This document shows, piece by piece, positions 1 through 9,664 of a stretch of DNA of 64,000 nucleotides. Under the pieces are notes generated by a model. It had not been told where the DNA came from. It saw only the letters and a list, made by a program, of their open reading frames with translations, and did not search any database. Both the position numbers and the translations under genes were made by a program. Every line of letters begins with the position of its first letter. The first letter of the stretch is position 1. The stretch is from positions 138,381-202,380 of the forward strand of contig JAGNKX010000010.1 of NCBI GenBank assembly GCA_017999915.1, written 5' to 3'. Source of the stretch: Spirochaetota bacterium (lineage in GTDB: Bacteria > Spirochaetota > UBA4802 > UBA5550).

Positions 1-649
1 GCGTGACGCTGTAGACCGGTGTCTCATCGATCTCCGTAAGCTCCACGACCTCCCGGGGTTTCTCGATACCGCTGTAGAACTGGTAGAGGTCCACCATGTC
101 GTCTATGTTGATGTTGGGAAGGCGGTCATGCTTCACGCTCCTTATGTAGAAGCCGCTCTTTTTCAGCCGGGTCGACTCTGCGGCGCTGAAGCCGTATTCG
201 GTGTACTTGTACCGTCCCGATTCGGGGGCCCCGAGGAGTGACTGCCTGCTCTTGAACTGGACCGGCGTGGCCTTCAGGCGGATCGTCTTCGGGATGTCGC
301 CTTCGACGGCGGACTTCCCGCCCCTGTCTCCGCCGTCATCCATCCGCTCCCCGGAGGGGTCCCGGACATAGGCGCCGTAAATCCATCCTTTTTTACCGGG
401 TCCGGTTTTCACGTAACACCAGGGCTCCTCGAAATTGAGATATTTTTCTCTGTGCTCACTTTTTTCGAGGAGCTGCACCTTCTCTCCCTTTGAAAGCATA
501 GTCACCGCGTTGCCCTTGAAGGACGGCTTGTCCAGGAGAACCCGCTCATCCGTCACCACCAGGGTCCGCGGCTTCTTATCAGCGCCGCTGAGATCCTGGA
601 CGGTAACGGCAAATAGAATGATTGCGATTGTGATTATGCAGCGTTTCAT
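1..649 (-). CDS. Exported SH3-domain protein, DUF3160-like, truncated by window edge
   Basis: Reading the minus strand from the ATG at 649-647 gives an open frame of at least 216 codons that runs off the left edge. A GGAGGT ribosome site lies 5 bases upstream. The N-terminus is a signal peptide (MKRCIITIAIILFAV). Residues about 30-95 look like a bacterial SH3 module, with a GKKGWIYGAYV ending typical of that fold. After a charged linker the segment around SGFYIRSV and DDMVDLYQFYSG resembles the start of DUF3160 proteins, a large exported family in spirochaetes and anaerobes with no assigned reaction. The SH3 call rests on pattern; the DUF3160 call is tentative because most of the domain lies outside the window. 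Confidence 0.55.
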   Translation of the reverse strand, partial: MKRCIITIAIILFAVTVQDLSGADKKPRTLVVTDERVLLDKPSFKGNAVTMLSKGEKVQLLEKSEHREKYLNFEEPWCYVKTGPGKKGWIYGAYVRDPSGERMDDGGDRGGKSAVEGDIPKTIRLKATPVQFKSRQSLLGAPESGRYKYTEYGFSAAESTRLKKSGFYIRSVKHDRLPNINIDDMVDLYQFYSGIEKPREVVELTEIDETPVYSVT

Positions 650-947
650 GGAAGACCTCCAGACAATTGTTATCTAATGCGCGGTGGGTTCATCAGCTTG
701 GCCGCTCACGGGCATCCGTGCCCTCCGCGGCATTCCTGTCTTCCCGGCAGTAACATGCGACCAGGATGCAGGATATCGCCGGTTCCGACGAGTCAGCATG
801 GTGCGCTGGCCAGGAGGGCCGAGTGCAGGGCCGCGACAGGAGGTCGCATTTGGCTCTGCTTATACGTGGCGGACGAGCGATGGACCCCCGCGCATATATA
901 AAGAGTGTTATTATATGAGGGAGTGATTCCATCTCGCCCGCGATTTT

Positions 948-1616
948 TCATTTCTTCAAATTTTTCTTGAGCACATCCATCAGGACGTCCTGCCCCGCCT
1001 TGTTCAGGTGCACCGGGTCCATGGCGTAGTCCGGATTGAGGCCCCCGTTTTTCAGGAGATGGGGATACACGTTGACATAGGTCACGCCCCTCTTTCGGCA
1101 GATGCGTTCGAGCTGTTCGTTGAGCGCGACCAGGGTGGAATTCTTGATGATAATGGCCGGGTCCACCGGCAGGTTGCTGAGGCAGTAGACGTTTTTGCTG
1201 ACACCCTTGTAGTAGCCGAGGAGCTCGTCATAATTGCGGTACGTGTCCTCCGACGGGAGCTTGGCGACGAGGTCGTTCCCGCCGACTAGGACGACGATCC
1301 GGGCAGGTTTAAGCAGGGAGACCTTTTCCCTGCGATCGAGGAGCGTCCTGGTGGTGCTGCCGCGGTAGGCGTAGTTGCAGGCCGGCTCCGACAAGTAATC
1401 CTGCACGTTGATCAGCTCGATATTGCTGTCTCCCTCGAAGAGCGTGCATCCGGCGGCGCACGACTTCTTGTTGATCTCCTGGATTTTCTTTACGTGGTCG
1501 GTGAACTTTTGATAGTTGGATACCCTCCTGGCGGCGCAGCCAGAGAGGAAGGCCGCCAGGACGAGAATGATTGCGGCGGTGAAGGCCCTGCGGGCCCGCG
1601 TCTTTCGCGGGGCCAT
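948..1616 (-). CDS. SGNH/GDSL-family hydrolase lipoprotein
   Basis: I place the start at ATG 1616 (222 aa), not at ATG 1700, because only the inner start puts the signal peptide at the N-terminus: basic stretch, hydrophobic core, lipobox LSGC with the lipidated Cys near residue 27. The SGNH blocks are visible: GDSN (about 62-65, nucleophile Ser), GGND (about 112-115, oxyanion Asn) and DPVH near the C-terminus (catalytic Asp and His). Such enzymes remove acyl or acetyl esters from lipids or surface polysaccharides; the substrate cannot be read here. It is the last gene of a minus-strand run after glpK and the small MshEN-like gene, which ends at 1701. The upstream ATG at 1700 abuts that stop codon, so coupled translation with an N-terminal extension remains possible. 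Confidence 0.75.
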   Translation of the reverse strand: MAPRKTRARRAFTAAIILVLAAFLSGCAARRVSNYQKFTDHVKKIQEINKKSCAAGCTLFEGDSNIELINVQDYLSEPACNYAYRGSTTRTLLDRREKVSLLKPARIVVLVGGNDLVAKLPSEDTYRNYDELLGYYKGVSKNVYCLSNLPVDPAIIIKNSTLVALNEQLERICRKRGVTYVNVYPHLLKNGGLNPDYAMDPVHLNKAGQDVLMDVLKKNLKK

Positions 1617-1700
1617 GGAGCGATCGGATCCCCCGGTCCCGGTATCGGCGATGATGGGCAGCGCCTCGGCCGTTTTTGGGAATGCCGTGAAGGGACGCAT

Positions 1701-1895
1701 CTATGACGACGTGACCCTCTCCGCCTGTATGGCAAGGTACTTCACCAGGGTCTGCTCTGTTATTGCGCCCATGGTAACGAGGATGATCCCGATCAATCCT
1801 CCCTCTTTTTTCTGTATCTCAATGGCCTTATCCAGCTGTTCCTTGGATATTTCCTTGTTTTCCAACAGAATCTCACCCAACAATGGTCGTGCCAT
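1701..1895 (-). CDS. Single-domain MshEN/GspE N-terminal-like protein
   Basis: This 64-residue protein is one complete copy of the helical module found at the N-terminus of GspE/MshE/PilB secretion ATPases. Two half-motifs are visible: LLGEILLENKEISKEQL with KAIEIQ, then LIGIILVTMGAITEQTL with KYLAIQ. In MshE this module binds cyclic di-GMP through RLG..L and L...Q positions; here the first Arg is Leu, so nucleotide binding is uncertain. No ATPase domain follows: the frame stops and the SGNH lipoprotein begins. A GGGAGG site precedes the ATG. The gene is 51 bases downstream of glpK and probably shares its transcript. A role as a small adaptor or c-di-GMP-binding protein is inference. Confidence 0.6.
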   Translation of the reverse strand: MARPLLGEILLENKEISKEQLDKAIEIQKKEGGLIGIILVTMGAITEQTLVKYLAIQAERVTSS

Positions 1896-1946
1896 GATTA
1901 TCCTCCCGGTAATAATTATACATGGTAATGCCCTATGGCGTTATTT

Positions 1947-3434
1947 CTACAGCAACAATCTCCTGATGGCGTCCTTCCAGATGGCGATCTGGTGCTCTCG
2001 CACGGGAGCGTCCATGGCTGGAGTATATTTTGACGATATCTTGTTGTTCTTCGCTATTTCACTGATGGAGCCGTACACCCCCCCGGTGATGCCGGCCAGG
2101 TAGGCCGCCCCCAGGGCCGTCGACTCCGTGATCTCCGGAAGCAGTACCGGGATGTCAAGGATGTCGGCCTGGAACTGCATCAGGAAGCTGTTTTTGGTGG
2201 CCCCGCCGTCGACGCGCAGCTCCGGGATCGTCGTCCCGGTGTCGTCCTCCATCGCTTCGACCAGGTCCCTCGACTGGAGGGCTATGGCCTTGAGGGCCGC
2301 CATGACGATTTCCTCACGGGACGTGTCCCGGGTCAACCCGAAAATGGCTCCCCGGGCGTCCATGTTCCAGTGGGGCGCTCCCAGTCCCACGAAGGCGGGA
2401 ACCACGACGACATTGCTCTCCCTGGCCACGGATTTCGCCATGTCCTCCGAATCGGCGCTTACGGCGAAGAACTTCAGGTAGTCCCGCAGCCACTGCACCA
2501 CGGCGCCGCCTATGAAGACCGAGCCCTCCAGCGCGTAGACCGGGCGCCCGCCGTCGTCGCAGGCGAGGGTGGTGAGGAGGCCGTTATGGGAAATGGCGAA
2601 GGTGTCGCCGTTGTTCATCAGCATGAAACAGCCGGTGCCGTAGGTGTTCTTTGAGCTCCCGACAGTGACGCAGTTCTGTCCCACCATGGCCGCCTGCTGG
2701 TCGCCGGCGATGCCGCCAATGACGACGCCGTCCGGAAGGCCCGGCGCGTTCCTGGTGACGCCGAATTTCGACGCCGACGCCATGACCGTGGGGAGTATCT
2801 TTTTCGGAACGGAGAGGATGTTCAGCAGCTCATCGGACCATTCCTTCTTGCGGATGTCGTACATGAGGGTGCGGGACGCGTTGGTGTAATCCGTGGCGTG
2901 GGACACGCCGTCCGTCAGCTTCCACAGGATCCAGGTGTCGATGGTGCCGAAGAGGAGCTTGCCGCTTTCGGCCAGGGCCCGGGCCCCCTGCACGTTGTCC
3001 AGGAGCCACTTGACCTTGGTGCCTGAAAAGTAGGCGTCTATGACCAGGCCGGTGGTGTTGCGGAAAACGCTTTCGTGGCCCGCCTTCTTCAGCTCGTTGC
3101 AGATGTCGGTCGTGCGGCGGCACTGCCACACGATGGCCCGGTGGATCGGCCTGCCGCTGGTCTTGTCCCAGAGGAGGGACGTTTCGCGCTGGTTGGTGAT
3201 GCCGATGCCGATGGCGTCGGACGGATTGAGGCTTCCCCGGGAGATCGCCTGGGGGATGAGGGCGCTCACGGAGTCCCATATCTCCTCCGCGTCGTGCTCC
3301 ACCCATCCCGGTTTCGGGAAGTGCTGGGTGAACTCCTTGTAGGCGCTCGAGATCGGCAGGCCCTGTTCGTTGAAACAGAAGACCCTGTTGCCGGTGGTGC
3401 CGAGGTCTATGGCTATGATAAAACGCGTTCCCAT
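1947..3434 (-). CDS. glpK: Glycerol kinase
   Basis: Glycerol kinase phosphorylates glycerol with ATP to sn-glycerol 3-phosphate in the cytoplasm, feeding phospholipid synthesis and glycolysis. The FGGY-family features are clear: the phosphate-1 loop AIDLGTTGNRV at the N-terminus, TNQRETSLLWD with GRPIHRAIVWQCRRT, and the C-terminal ATP-binding LRVDGGATKNSFLMQFQADIL. I start at ATG 3434 (495 aa, normal for the family) because a GAGG site precedes it, homologues begin here, and the upstream in-frame start at 3500 lies inside the promoter. No glycerol facilitator or glycerol-3-phosphate dehydrogenase is adjacent. The transcript probably continues into the MshEN-like and SGNH genes. Confidence 0.96.
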   Translation of the reverse strand: MGTRFIIAIDLGTTGNRVFCFNEQGLPISSAYKEFTQHFPKPGWVEHDAEEIWDSVSALIPQAISRGSLNPSDAIGIGITNQRETSLLWDKTSGRPIHRAIVWQCRRTTDICNELKKAGHESVFRNTTGLVIDAYFSGTKVKWLLDNVQGARALAESGKLLFGTIDTWILWKLTDGVSHATDYTNASRTLMYDIRKKEWSDELLNILSVPKKILPTVMASASKFGVTRNAPGLPDGVVIGGIAGDQQAAMVGQNCVTVGSSKNTYGTGCFMLMNNGDTFAISHNGLLTTLACDDGGRPVYALEGSVFIGGAVVQWLRDYLKFFAVSADSEDMAKSVARESNVVVVPAFVGLGAPHWNMDARGAIFGLTRDTSREEIVMAALKAIALQSRDLVEAMEDDTGTTIPELRVDGGATKNSFLMQFQADILDIPVLLPEITESTALGAAYLAGITGGVYGSISEIAKNNKISSKYTPAMDAPVREHQIAIWKDAIRRLLL

Positions 3435-3470
3435 TCTCTGATCCTCAAAGATAGTCGGTGCCAGTTCACG

Positions 3471-3500
3471 ATAGTACCGTTTATCAAAAAACAATGTCAA
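3471..3500 (-). promoter_or_regulatory. Sigma70-type promoter of glpK
   Basis: On the minus strand TTGACA (3500-3495) and TACTAT (3476-3471) are separated by 18 bases. The predicted 5' leader to the glpK ATG is only about 30 bases, which supports the inner start. Confidence 0.6.
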
Positions 3501-3554
3501 TGAAAAAATTAATCCCGCCGGGCTGAAGTTATAATAATTTATATATACAAGATG

Positions 3555-3592
3555 AAGGCGCCGTTACCGGATAACGCCGCGGGGCTTTTTTC
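3555..3592 (+). terminator. Hairpin plus T-run between divergent genes
   Basis: A GC-rich imperfect stem (CGTTA/TAACG core with GC-rich flanks) is followed by six T at 3586-3591 on the plus strand. No plus-strand gene ends here: glpK diverges to the left and the NeuB-like gene starts 60 bases to the right. It could end a short leader transcript or small RNA. Stem pairing is imperfect. Confidence 0.3.
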
Positions 3593-3651
3593 TTGGCGGT
3601 TCCTATGATTTTGTCGATAAAATAATATCGACTCTCATTGCGTGGTAACAT

Positions 3652-4695
3652 ATGATGCTTGATTCAATCATAAAAAGTGGAAGAAGGGCGATCTACATCG
3701 CGGAGATTGGCCTGAACCATAACGGGAGCCCGGACATGGCAGTCACGATGATACGGGCCGCAGCGAAGGCCGGCGCCGACGCTGTGAAGTTCCAGACCTT
3801 CGTGCCTGAGCTGCTCAGCTCCGTGTATACGAAGGACCTGATGGAGGGCGGCGTCGAGCGGCGGAGAGACACGGGCCTGGTGGATTTTTTTAAGAAGTTC
3901 GTTTTTGACCGCGACCAGTACCGTCATTTGCAGAAGACGGCCGCGGAGGAGGGCGTCATATTCTGCTCCTCGGTGTTTGACGATGAATCCCTGGCGCTGC
4001 TGGAGGACCTGGACGTGCCGTTCTACAAGCTGGCGTCGTCGGAGGTGACCAATCTTCCCCTGGTGAGGGCCGTTGCCGGAACGGGAAAGCCCGCGATCCT
4101 CTCCACCGGCATGGCCGCCGAGGAGGAGATCGCCACGGCCGTCGACCTGTTCCGCCGGTCGGGCGGCGCCGAGCTGCTCCTTCTCCACTGCGTCTCCCTG
4201 TACCCGACGCCGCCGGAGCAGGTGAACCTTGCGCGGATACCGGCCCTGGCGAAGCGCTTCGGCCTGGCGGTCGGCTTTTCTGACCATACCCGGGAGGCGG
4301 CGGCGCCGATGCTGGCCGCGGCCATGGGCGCGCGGATCTTCGAAAAGCATTTTACTATTGACAGATTTTACGATTGCCCCGATAAAGATATATCCTGCAC
4401 GCCCGAGGAGTTCGCCGGGATCATTGAATCCGTGGAAAACGCCGTGGCCATGGCCGGAAGCGGCGCCATAGGCTACGGCAGCGAAGAGGCCGACACCGCC
4501 CGGGGGGCCCGGCGGAGCCTTTTCGCAAGGCGCTTCATAGCTGCGGGAAAAACCATTGAAGAAGAGGACATCGTGGCCCTCAGGCCGGGCGTGGGTATCC
4601 CGGTGTATGAATTACCCAGCGTCGTGGGCGCAAAGAGCAGGGTGGACATCCCGGCGGAACACCTGATCCGCAGGGAAAACCTGCTCGACCCATGA
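3652..4695 (+). CDS. NeuB-family sialic/nonulosonic acid synthase with C-terminal SAF domain
   Basis: NeuB enzymes condense phosphoenolpyruvate with a hexosamine-derived sugar to make nine-carbon acids such as neuraminate, legionaminate or pseudaminate. The TIM-barrel signatures are present: EIGLNHNG near the N-terminus, AVKFQTF, YKLASSE, STGM, GFSDHT and EKHFTIDR. Residues about 285-345 form the antifreeze-like SAF domain (RRSLFARRFIAAGKTI and RPGVGIPVYE). At 347 aa it has normal length. Two adjacent ATGs (3652, 3655) are possible starts, with a weak ribosome site. None of the usual partners (NeuA cytidylyltransferase, NeuC epimerase, glycosyltransferases) is nearby, so the exact sugar cannot be assigned; SpsE-type proteins are the main alternative. 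Confidence 0.88.
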   Translation: MMLDSIIKSGRRAIYIAEIGLNHNGSPDMAVTMIRAAAKAGADAVKFQTFVPELLSSVYTKDLMEGGVERRRDTGLVDFFKKFVFDRDQYRHLQKTAAEEGVIFCSSVFDDESLALLEDLDVPFYKLASSEVTNLPLVRAVAGTGKPAILSTGMAAEEEIATAVDLFRRSGGAELLLLHCVSLYPTPPEQVNLARIPALAKRFGLAVGFSDHTREAAAPMLAAAMGARIFEKHFTIDRFYDCPDKDISCTPEEFAGIIESVENAVAMAGSGAIGYGSEEADTARGARRSLFARRFIAAGKTIEEEDIVALRPGVGIPVYELPSVVGAKSRVDIPAEHLIRRENLLDP

Positions 4696-4761
4696 CGGAG
4701 GGACGGGCGGCGAAGCGGTTTCTCGGCCGCCATGTTTAACCGAAAAGGAGTGTTGGTATCA

Positions 4762-5325
4762 ATGAAAATCAGGATAGCGATGGTGGCCGGCATGTGCCTC
4801 CTGCTGACACGGTGCGCCACCTATTATCACATGTTCGATTTCACCGTGCCGAGGAGCAACTTTTACACGGAGCAGGAAAAGGAGATATTGGAAAAGACCA
4901 CTAAGTCGATAGAGTTCGATTACGGCTATAACCCGAACCTGGACCTGGATTATGTGTTCCCGGTAACAAAGGGATACACGGAATTCAAGGCCGGCGACAA
5001 AGACCTCTCGCGGGCCCTGGACGGGGTGGACAGCACGACCCTCATCGCCTACAGCGAAAAGGTGTACCGGCTCAGGAAGATGACCGCCATGAGAATGGAG
5101 AAATACCGCACCTCCGGGCAATGGGACAATTATACCCTTATCAGCAAGTACCTCATGCCGTCCCTCGATTTTTACTCGGGCATGGTGGAAAAACAGGCGA
5201 TGAAGAGGGACCGGGATTACATGAATAACATTGAAAAGAAAAGAAAGGACCTGGACAGGAAAACGAAGCAGGAGATGTATCGCAAGGAATTCGATGAAAT
5301 CTGGAAAAATGATTATAACTCGTAA
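4762..5325 (+). CDS. Unknown exported protein, possible lipoprotein
   Basis: This protein of about 187 aa begins with a signal peptide (MKIRIAMVAGMCLLL) followed by TRCATYYH. A Cys sits where a lipobox would be, but Arg at -1 is unusual, so lipidation is uncertain. The rest is highly charged; residues about 145-187 are a Lys/Glu/Arg-rich probable helix. I recognise no family. Start: ATG 4762, with AAAGGAG about 12 bases upstream; a GTG at 4750 in the same frame is an alternative. The 3' end overlaps the start of the polysaccharide deacetylase gene, so the two are probably co-translated and may act together at the cell surface. Confidence 0.6.
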   Translation: MKIRIAMVAGMCLLLTRCATYYHMFDFTVPRSNFYTEQEKEILEKTTKSIEFDYGYNPNLDLDYVFPVTKGYTEFKAGDKDLSRALDGVDSTTLIAYSEKVYRLRKMTAMRMEKYRTSGQWDNYTLISKYLMPSLDFYSGMVEKQAMKRDRDYMNNIEKKRKDLDRKTKQEMYRKEFDEIWKNDYNS

Positions 5326-6910
5326 CAGCTCCCGGGCGAAAAGAGGCCTCGGCGCCGCGGTGCCGGCGCTGGCGGCGCTTATCGCGGTTTTTGCCGCGGC
5401 GGTCTTCACCGTCGAGGCGCGGGCGGAGTCGGCAGTCAGCGTTCTCTGCTACCATTCATTCCTCGAAAAAAAGAAAATGGACCCCTTCAGCTTCAATATC
5501 GACGAGCTGAATTCCCAGATCACGCAGCTCAAGAAAGAAGGATTCAGGTTCGTTTCCATCAATGATGTCATCGCCGGCAGGATAACGGGCACCAAGAACA
5601 TACTCGTCACCGTCGACGACGGTAATAAAAGCGTGTACGAGGCCCACCGGCGGGTCTTCAGGCCCAACGGTATCAGGCCCCTCCTCGGCATATACCCGAA
5701 CATCATCATCAACAAGAAGCACTACGCCCTCACCTGGGAGCAGCTCCAGGACCTGGCGAAAAACGGGTGCGACATTGCGGCCCACGGCTATTTTCATTTG
5801 AAGGTGAACAAAAAGCTCCATGACAAAAACCCGGCATATTTCAAGAAGGAGATTTTCCTGGTCAAGAAAGTGCTGGAGGAAAAGCTCAACCGGAAGATAA
5901 CCGCCTATATATATCCCTTCGGCCTCAGGGACGACATGACCATCAGGGCCCTCAAGGAGGCTGGGTACCGACACGCCTTCACCATCAATAACGGGAGGAT
6001 CGACATCCCCCTGGCAGCCGGCGGTGACCGGCCCTTCGAGCTTCCGCGCTACATGGTCACCCGGACAAACTGGAAGTACTGTTTCAACAGCGTGATGAAG
6101 AACGCGCGTCACAAAACCGCCTACAAGGTCGCCGCGGCGGACGAGCCCTCCGCCGATAAGGCCGATGTCGCCGCCATGAGCCGTCCGCCGGCTGAACGCC
6201 ATGATCCCGCGGCGGAGCTCGCCGCGAGGCTCACGGAGCGGATGGATAAGACCGCCATGGCCGATTTGAAGCAGGAAAAGAACAGCAAGCCGACGAAAGA
6301 CGCCGGCGCTAAAAAAAAAATCGAAAAAAAGACAGGCATAGGGCCTGATACTGCCGTTTCTCAGGAGATAAAGGGGCCCGAACGGGGAAGTCCCGCAAAG
6401 ATAGCAAAGGAGAAACCGAAAAAGCGGCCCGGTGATGCCGGGACCGCCATGGTGTCCGGGCCCGCGAAAAAAGATAAAAAGATATCCCCTGCCGACGTCA
6501 GCTCTCCGCAGAAAGAAAAACCGATAATCGTAGTTGAAGAAAAAAAGAACTTCATGGTGCCCCCTATCCAGAGGGTTGAAAGCTCTGTTAAACGCGATGT
6601 CCTTGACCTTGATCGGTTCTCGGACAGGCCTGTTCACAGGCGCCACGCCTCGGTGATCGCCATCGATGAAGGCTCCGCCGGAAGTGAGGGAGGCGGCGTC
6701 AGGGACGGCGCGGGGCGGTACTCCGGCCCGGGCATCCTGGCCGCCAGGGTGCCGCGGGAGACCGGCCACAATCTATCAAAAATGAAGAGCCAGTATCATG
6801 GCATCAATTCGAAATCTCTGAAGACCTACCGCGGTGTCCTGGGGCTCGTCAACGGTAAAATTGGGATGATCAAGCATGTCATCAGGAAGTACGTCCTGGT
6901 AAATTTCTAG
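5294..6910 (+). CDS. Polysaccharide deacetylase (NodB-type) with long charged C-terminal extension
   Basis: Start at ATG 5294 has AAGGA five bases upstream and gives a 538-aa protein with an N-terminal hydrophobic export signal; ATG 5309 is an alternative. Residues about 48-265 form a NodB-homology domain, which removes acetyl groups from cell-wall or surface polysaccharide using a metal held by Asp-His-His. Visible motifs are VLCYHSF, TVDDGN (usual TFDDG) and AAHGYFH (usual H-x3-H), then YPFGLRDD and the Cterminal FELPRYMV. About 270 further residues are Lys/Pro/Ala-rich and probably disordered, ending in a short hydrophobic segment. The extension has no recognised domain. The start overlaps the preceding gene by 32 bases. 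Confidence 0.8.
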   Translation: MKSGKMIITRNSSRAKRGLGAAVPALAALIAVFAAAVFTVEARAESAVSVLCYHSFLEKKKMDPFSFNIDELNSQITQLKKEGFRFVSINDVIAGRITGTKNILVTVDDGNKSVYEAHRRVFRPNGIRPLLGIYPNIIINKKHYALTWEQLQDLAKNGCDIAAHGYFHLKVNKKLHDKNPAYFKKEIFLVKKVLEEKLNRKITAYIYPFGLRDDMTIRALKEAGYRHAFTINNGRIDIPLAAGGDRPFELPRYMVTRTNWKYCFNSVMKNARHKTAYKVAAADEPSADKADVAAMSRPPAERHDPAAELAARLTERMDKTAMADLKQEKNSKPTKDAGAKKKIEKKTGIGPDTAVSQEIKGPERGSPAKIAKEKPKKRPGDAGTAMVSGPAKKDKKISPADVSSPQKEKPIIVVEEKKNFMVPPIQRVESSVKRDVLDLDRFSDRPVHRRHASVIAIDEGSAGSEGGGVRDGAGRYSGPGILAARVPRETGHNLSKMKSQYHGINSKSLKTYRGVLGLVNGKIGMIKHVIRKYVLVNF

Positions 6911-6933
6911 CGCGGGCGAGCCGCCGGAGCGGT

Positions 6934-9609
6934 TCAAACCGTTAAGGGAAACGTGATGGTGAACCTGGTGCCCCCCTTCCGGGCGATGGTAATTGTGCCG
7001 TCGAGCTGCCTTGTCAGTATGCCCACCAGCCTGAGTCCAAAACTCGGGGAATTGTCAATATCAACCGACTCGGGGATGCCGATACCGTTGTCCTCGATGA
7101 TCAATGATGCATGGCCGTCCTGCTGTGCCGCGGCCACGATGATGTTCCCGCTATCCCTGCCCTCAAAGGCGTGCTTCATCGCGTTGGTCATGAGCTCGTT
7201 TACGATGAGTCCCAGGACTGACATTGTTTTTGCGTCAAGGATGAAATTGTCTATGTGCTTTTCGATGGCAACCTCCGGCCTGGAGTGAAACATCGACGCG
7301 ATCTCGTTGATCATGTCCGGGAGATAGTTCCCGATAGGCATCTCGCGCACGTTGTCCGACCGGTAAAGCCTCTCGTAGAGGAGGGCCATGCTCTGCATGC
7401 GGCTCTTGACGTCATTGAGGGCCTTCTCGGTGGCCGGGTCGCTTGACATCTTCCCCTGAAGAGACAGTATGCTCGTCAGGGCGGCCATGTTGTTTTTTAT
7501 CCGGTGGTGCACCTCCTTGATGAGGAGCTCCTTTTCCGCAAGGAGGGCCTGGATTTTCTCCTCCGCGCGCTTGCGCTCCGTGATATCGATGCCGATTCCG
7601 CCTACAAATTTCTTGCCTGTCGGATCGCTGAAGGTGAATTTTATGTTCAACCAGTTGGTGCGGGTGCCGTCAGGTTCGGGCGTTTCCTCTTCGACAGCTA
7701 ACGTCCCGCCGCCCGCTAGGACGATCCGGTCGTTTTTCCAGAATGTTTCCGCAATGTCCCGGGGCCATAGCTCAAAATCTGTTTTACCTTTCCACTCAGG
7801 CAATGATACGCCGAAACGCTCCTCGTAGGTCCGGTTCAGGAAAACATGCCGGCCATCCTCATCCTTGGCCCAGGCTATGGCCGGATTGTTGTCCATAAAG
7901 GCGTGGAACCATTCACGGCTTTCCAGCAGTAGCTCTATTGCCTTTTTGCGGTCAGTAATATCATGAAACACGCCTACAATGCCCGTGATTTCGCCTTTTC
8001 GAAGGAACCGGCCTATGGATATCTCGCAAATTCTGGCCTCTTTGCCGGCGCGCATGATCTCCACCTCTCCGGTAAAACGGCCCGTCTCGCTGATCGCCGG
8101 GTATGCGCGTTCACCCACCTCGCGGAAATATTCATCGGAGCGGTAAATCATCCTGAGGCTCTGACCCATGAGCTCTTCACGGCTATAGCCGAGTATGCGG
8201 ACCGCGGCCGGGTTGCAGGAGGTGATCACCCGGTTCGTGTCAAGGGTTACAATGCCGGTGACGGCATTGTCGAAGATGCCTTCAAGGCGCTGGTTCAGCT
8301 CGGAAAGAGCCTCCTCGGACTGTTTGCGCTCCGTGATATCGTAGATCGTCGCCAGGGCGTAGAGAGGCTTCCCGTCATTCCCCCGGATAAGTGTTGCGGA
8401 AAGGTTCGCCCAGCATACGTCGCCGTTTTTCTTGATGTAACGCTTCTCCGTCCTGTAGGACGGGATTTCGCCCCTCCACATCTTTTCGACGTTCATCCGG
8501 TCGATCTTCCGGTGCTCGGGATGGGTGACATCGAGAAATGTCCTGGCGTTCATCTCTTCCTGCGTGTATCCCAGCATGGAGCAAAATGCGGCATTGGCCG
8601 TGAAGAATTTTTTGTCATTGTTTATCATGACCATTCCGATCGAACCGTCTTCGAAGACTTTACGGAATAGCTCTTCGTTTGCCTGAATCGCCTCCTCGGC
8701 CCGCTTGCGCTCCGTGATGTCGGTTAGTGTCGTATACACCTGGTACGGGGATGATTCGCCCATGCGGAATTCCGGAACGGCGTTGATGATAAGCCACCGG
8801 GTCTCGCCTGCGGCGGGATGATATACGCCCATCATGACATCCCTGATCTCGCTGCCGGTACGCAGGGCGACCATGGCCGGGTGCTCGCTTCCGGGGAAGT
8901 CCGTGCCGTCTTCACGAATGGCGCGCCACCTCCGGTCCGTGGAGGTGCGGCCCTGCATCTGGTCGAGGGAAAGGCCGAGGATGCGCTCCGCGGCCGGATT
9001 TGCAGCCACGATGGCGCCGTCGGCGGACTGGTACACGACGCCCTGGGCCATGGTGTCGAAGAGCCTCCGGAACCGCTCCTCGCTTTCCCGCAGGGCCTTT
9101 TCGCCCTCTATTATTTCTTCCTGGGAATGTAGCAGCTTTTCGTTGGCCGCTTCAATTTCATCAAAGGCCGAACCCATCCGCCGGTTGGCGTGTTCCAGCT
9201 CTTCGCGCTGGCCCTTGATCCGCGTGTAAGCGTCATGAAGGCGGAAGGCCATCCGTATCGACGCCAGCAGCACGGTGTCGCCGCTGTTCTTCACCACGTA
9301 GCCGTAGGAGGCGATCTTTTCGGTCCGCTCCACCATGTCCATCTCGGTGTGGGAGGAGACAAAGAGAACGGGAACGTCATGTTTGCGCAGGATCGCCGCG
9401 GCCGCCTCGGTGCCGTCCATGCCGCGTCCCAGGTCGATGTCCATGAGGATGATGTCGATGCCGGGATTGTTGTGCGCCGCTTCGATGGCGCGGGTCCCGG
9501 AATTCGCGGTTACCACGGCATAGCCGTGGCCTTCCAGCATCTGCGCGGTCTCCATTCCGATGAGAATCTCGTCTTCGACCAGGAGGATCGTTTTGTATGT
9601 TTCAGCCAT
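6934..9609 (-). CDS. Receiver-PAS(x4)-HisKA_2 hybrid histidine kinase
   Basis: This 891-aa protein has no membrane segment and begins with a receiver domain (about 6-125) carrying acidic residues VEDE, the phospho-acceptor Asp in LMDIDLG, SSH, and the conserved Lys in VVKNSGD. A short coiled coil (about 130-170) leads to four PAS domains (about 175-300, 305-425, 430-545, 555-680), each ending in the DIT(E/D)RK signature. The catalytic part is the HisKA_2 type: H-box EVHHRIKNN near residue 705, then a HATPase with [12 protein letters not shown] and [10 protein letters not shown]. This layout suggests that a partner kinase phosphorylates the receiver and thereby gates the kinase output. It is the third gene of a run of three; the gap to the preceding gene is 55 bases. 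Confidence 0.93.
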   Translation of the reverse strand: MAETYKTILLVEDEILIGMETAQMLEGHGYAVVTANSGTRAIEAAHNNPGIDIILMDIDLGRGMDGTEAAAAILRKHDVPVLFVSSHTEMDMVERTEKIASYGYVVKNSGDTVLLASIRMAFRLHDAYTRIKGQREELEHANRRMGSAFDEIEAANEKLLHSQEEIIEGEKALRESEERFRRLFDTMAQGVVYQSADGAIVAANPAAERILGLSLDQMQGRTSTDRRWRAIREDGTDFPGSEHPAMVALRTGSEIRDVMMGVYHPAAGETRWLIINAVPEFRMGESSPYQVYTTLTDITERKRAEEAIQANEELFRKVFEDGSIGMVMINNDKKFFTANAAFCSMLGYTQEEMNARTFLDVTHPEHRKIDRMNVEKMWRGEIPSYRTEKRYIKKNGDVCWANLSATLIRGNDGKPLYALATIYDITERKQSEEALSELNQRLEGIFDNAVTGIVTLDTNRVITSCNPAAVRILGYSREELMGQSLRMIYRSDEYFREVGERAYPAISETGRFTGEVEIMRAGKEARICEISIGRFLRKGEITGIVGVFHDITDRKKAIELLLESREWFHAFMDNNPAIAWAKDEDGRHVFLNRTYEERFGVSLPEWKGKTDFELWPRDIAETFWKNDRIVLAGGGTLAVEEETPEPDGTRTNWLNIKFTFSDPTGKKFVGGIGIDITERKRAEEKIQALLAEKELLIKEVHHRIKNNMAALTSILSLQGKMSSDPATEKALNDVKSRMQSMALLYERLYRSDNVREMPIGNYLPDMINEIASMFHSRPEVAIEKHIDNFILDAKTMSVLGLIVNELMTNAMKHAFEGRDSGNIIVAAAQQDGHASLIIEDNGIGIPESVDIDNSPSFGLRLVGILTRQLDGTITIARKGGTRFTITFPLTV

Positions 9610-9664
9610 CTGTTTCCCCCTTGTTCAGTATTGTGTTACCGGAGGACGATGTATTCAGCTTCTC

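Noticed and set aside
5456-6769. 437-codon minus-strand frame opposite the deacetylase
   Set aside because: Antisense shadow: the plus strand has the NodB motifs and a signal peptide; the minus frame has no ribosome site or known motif.
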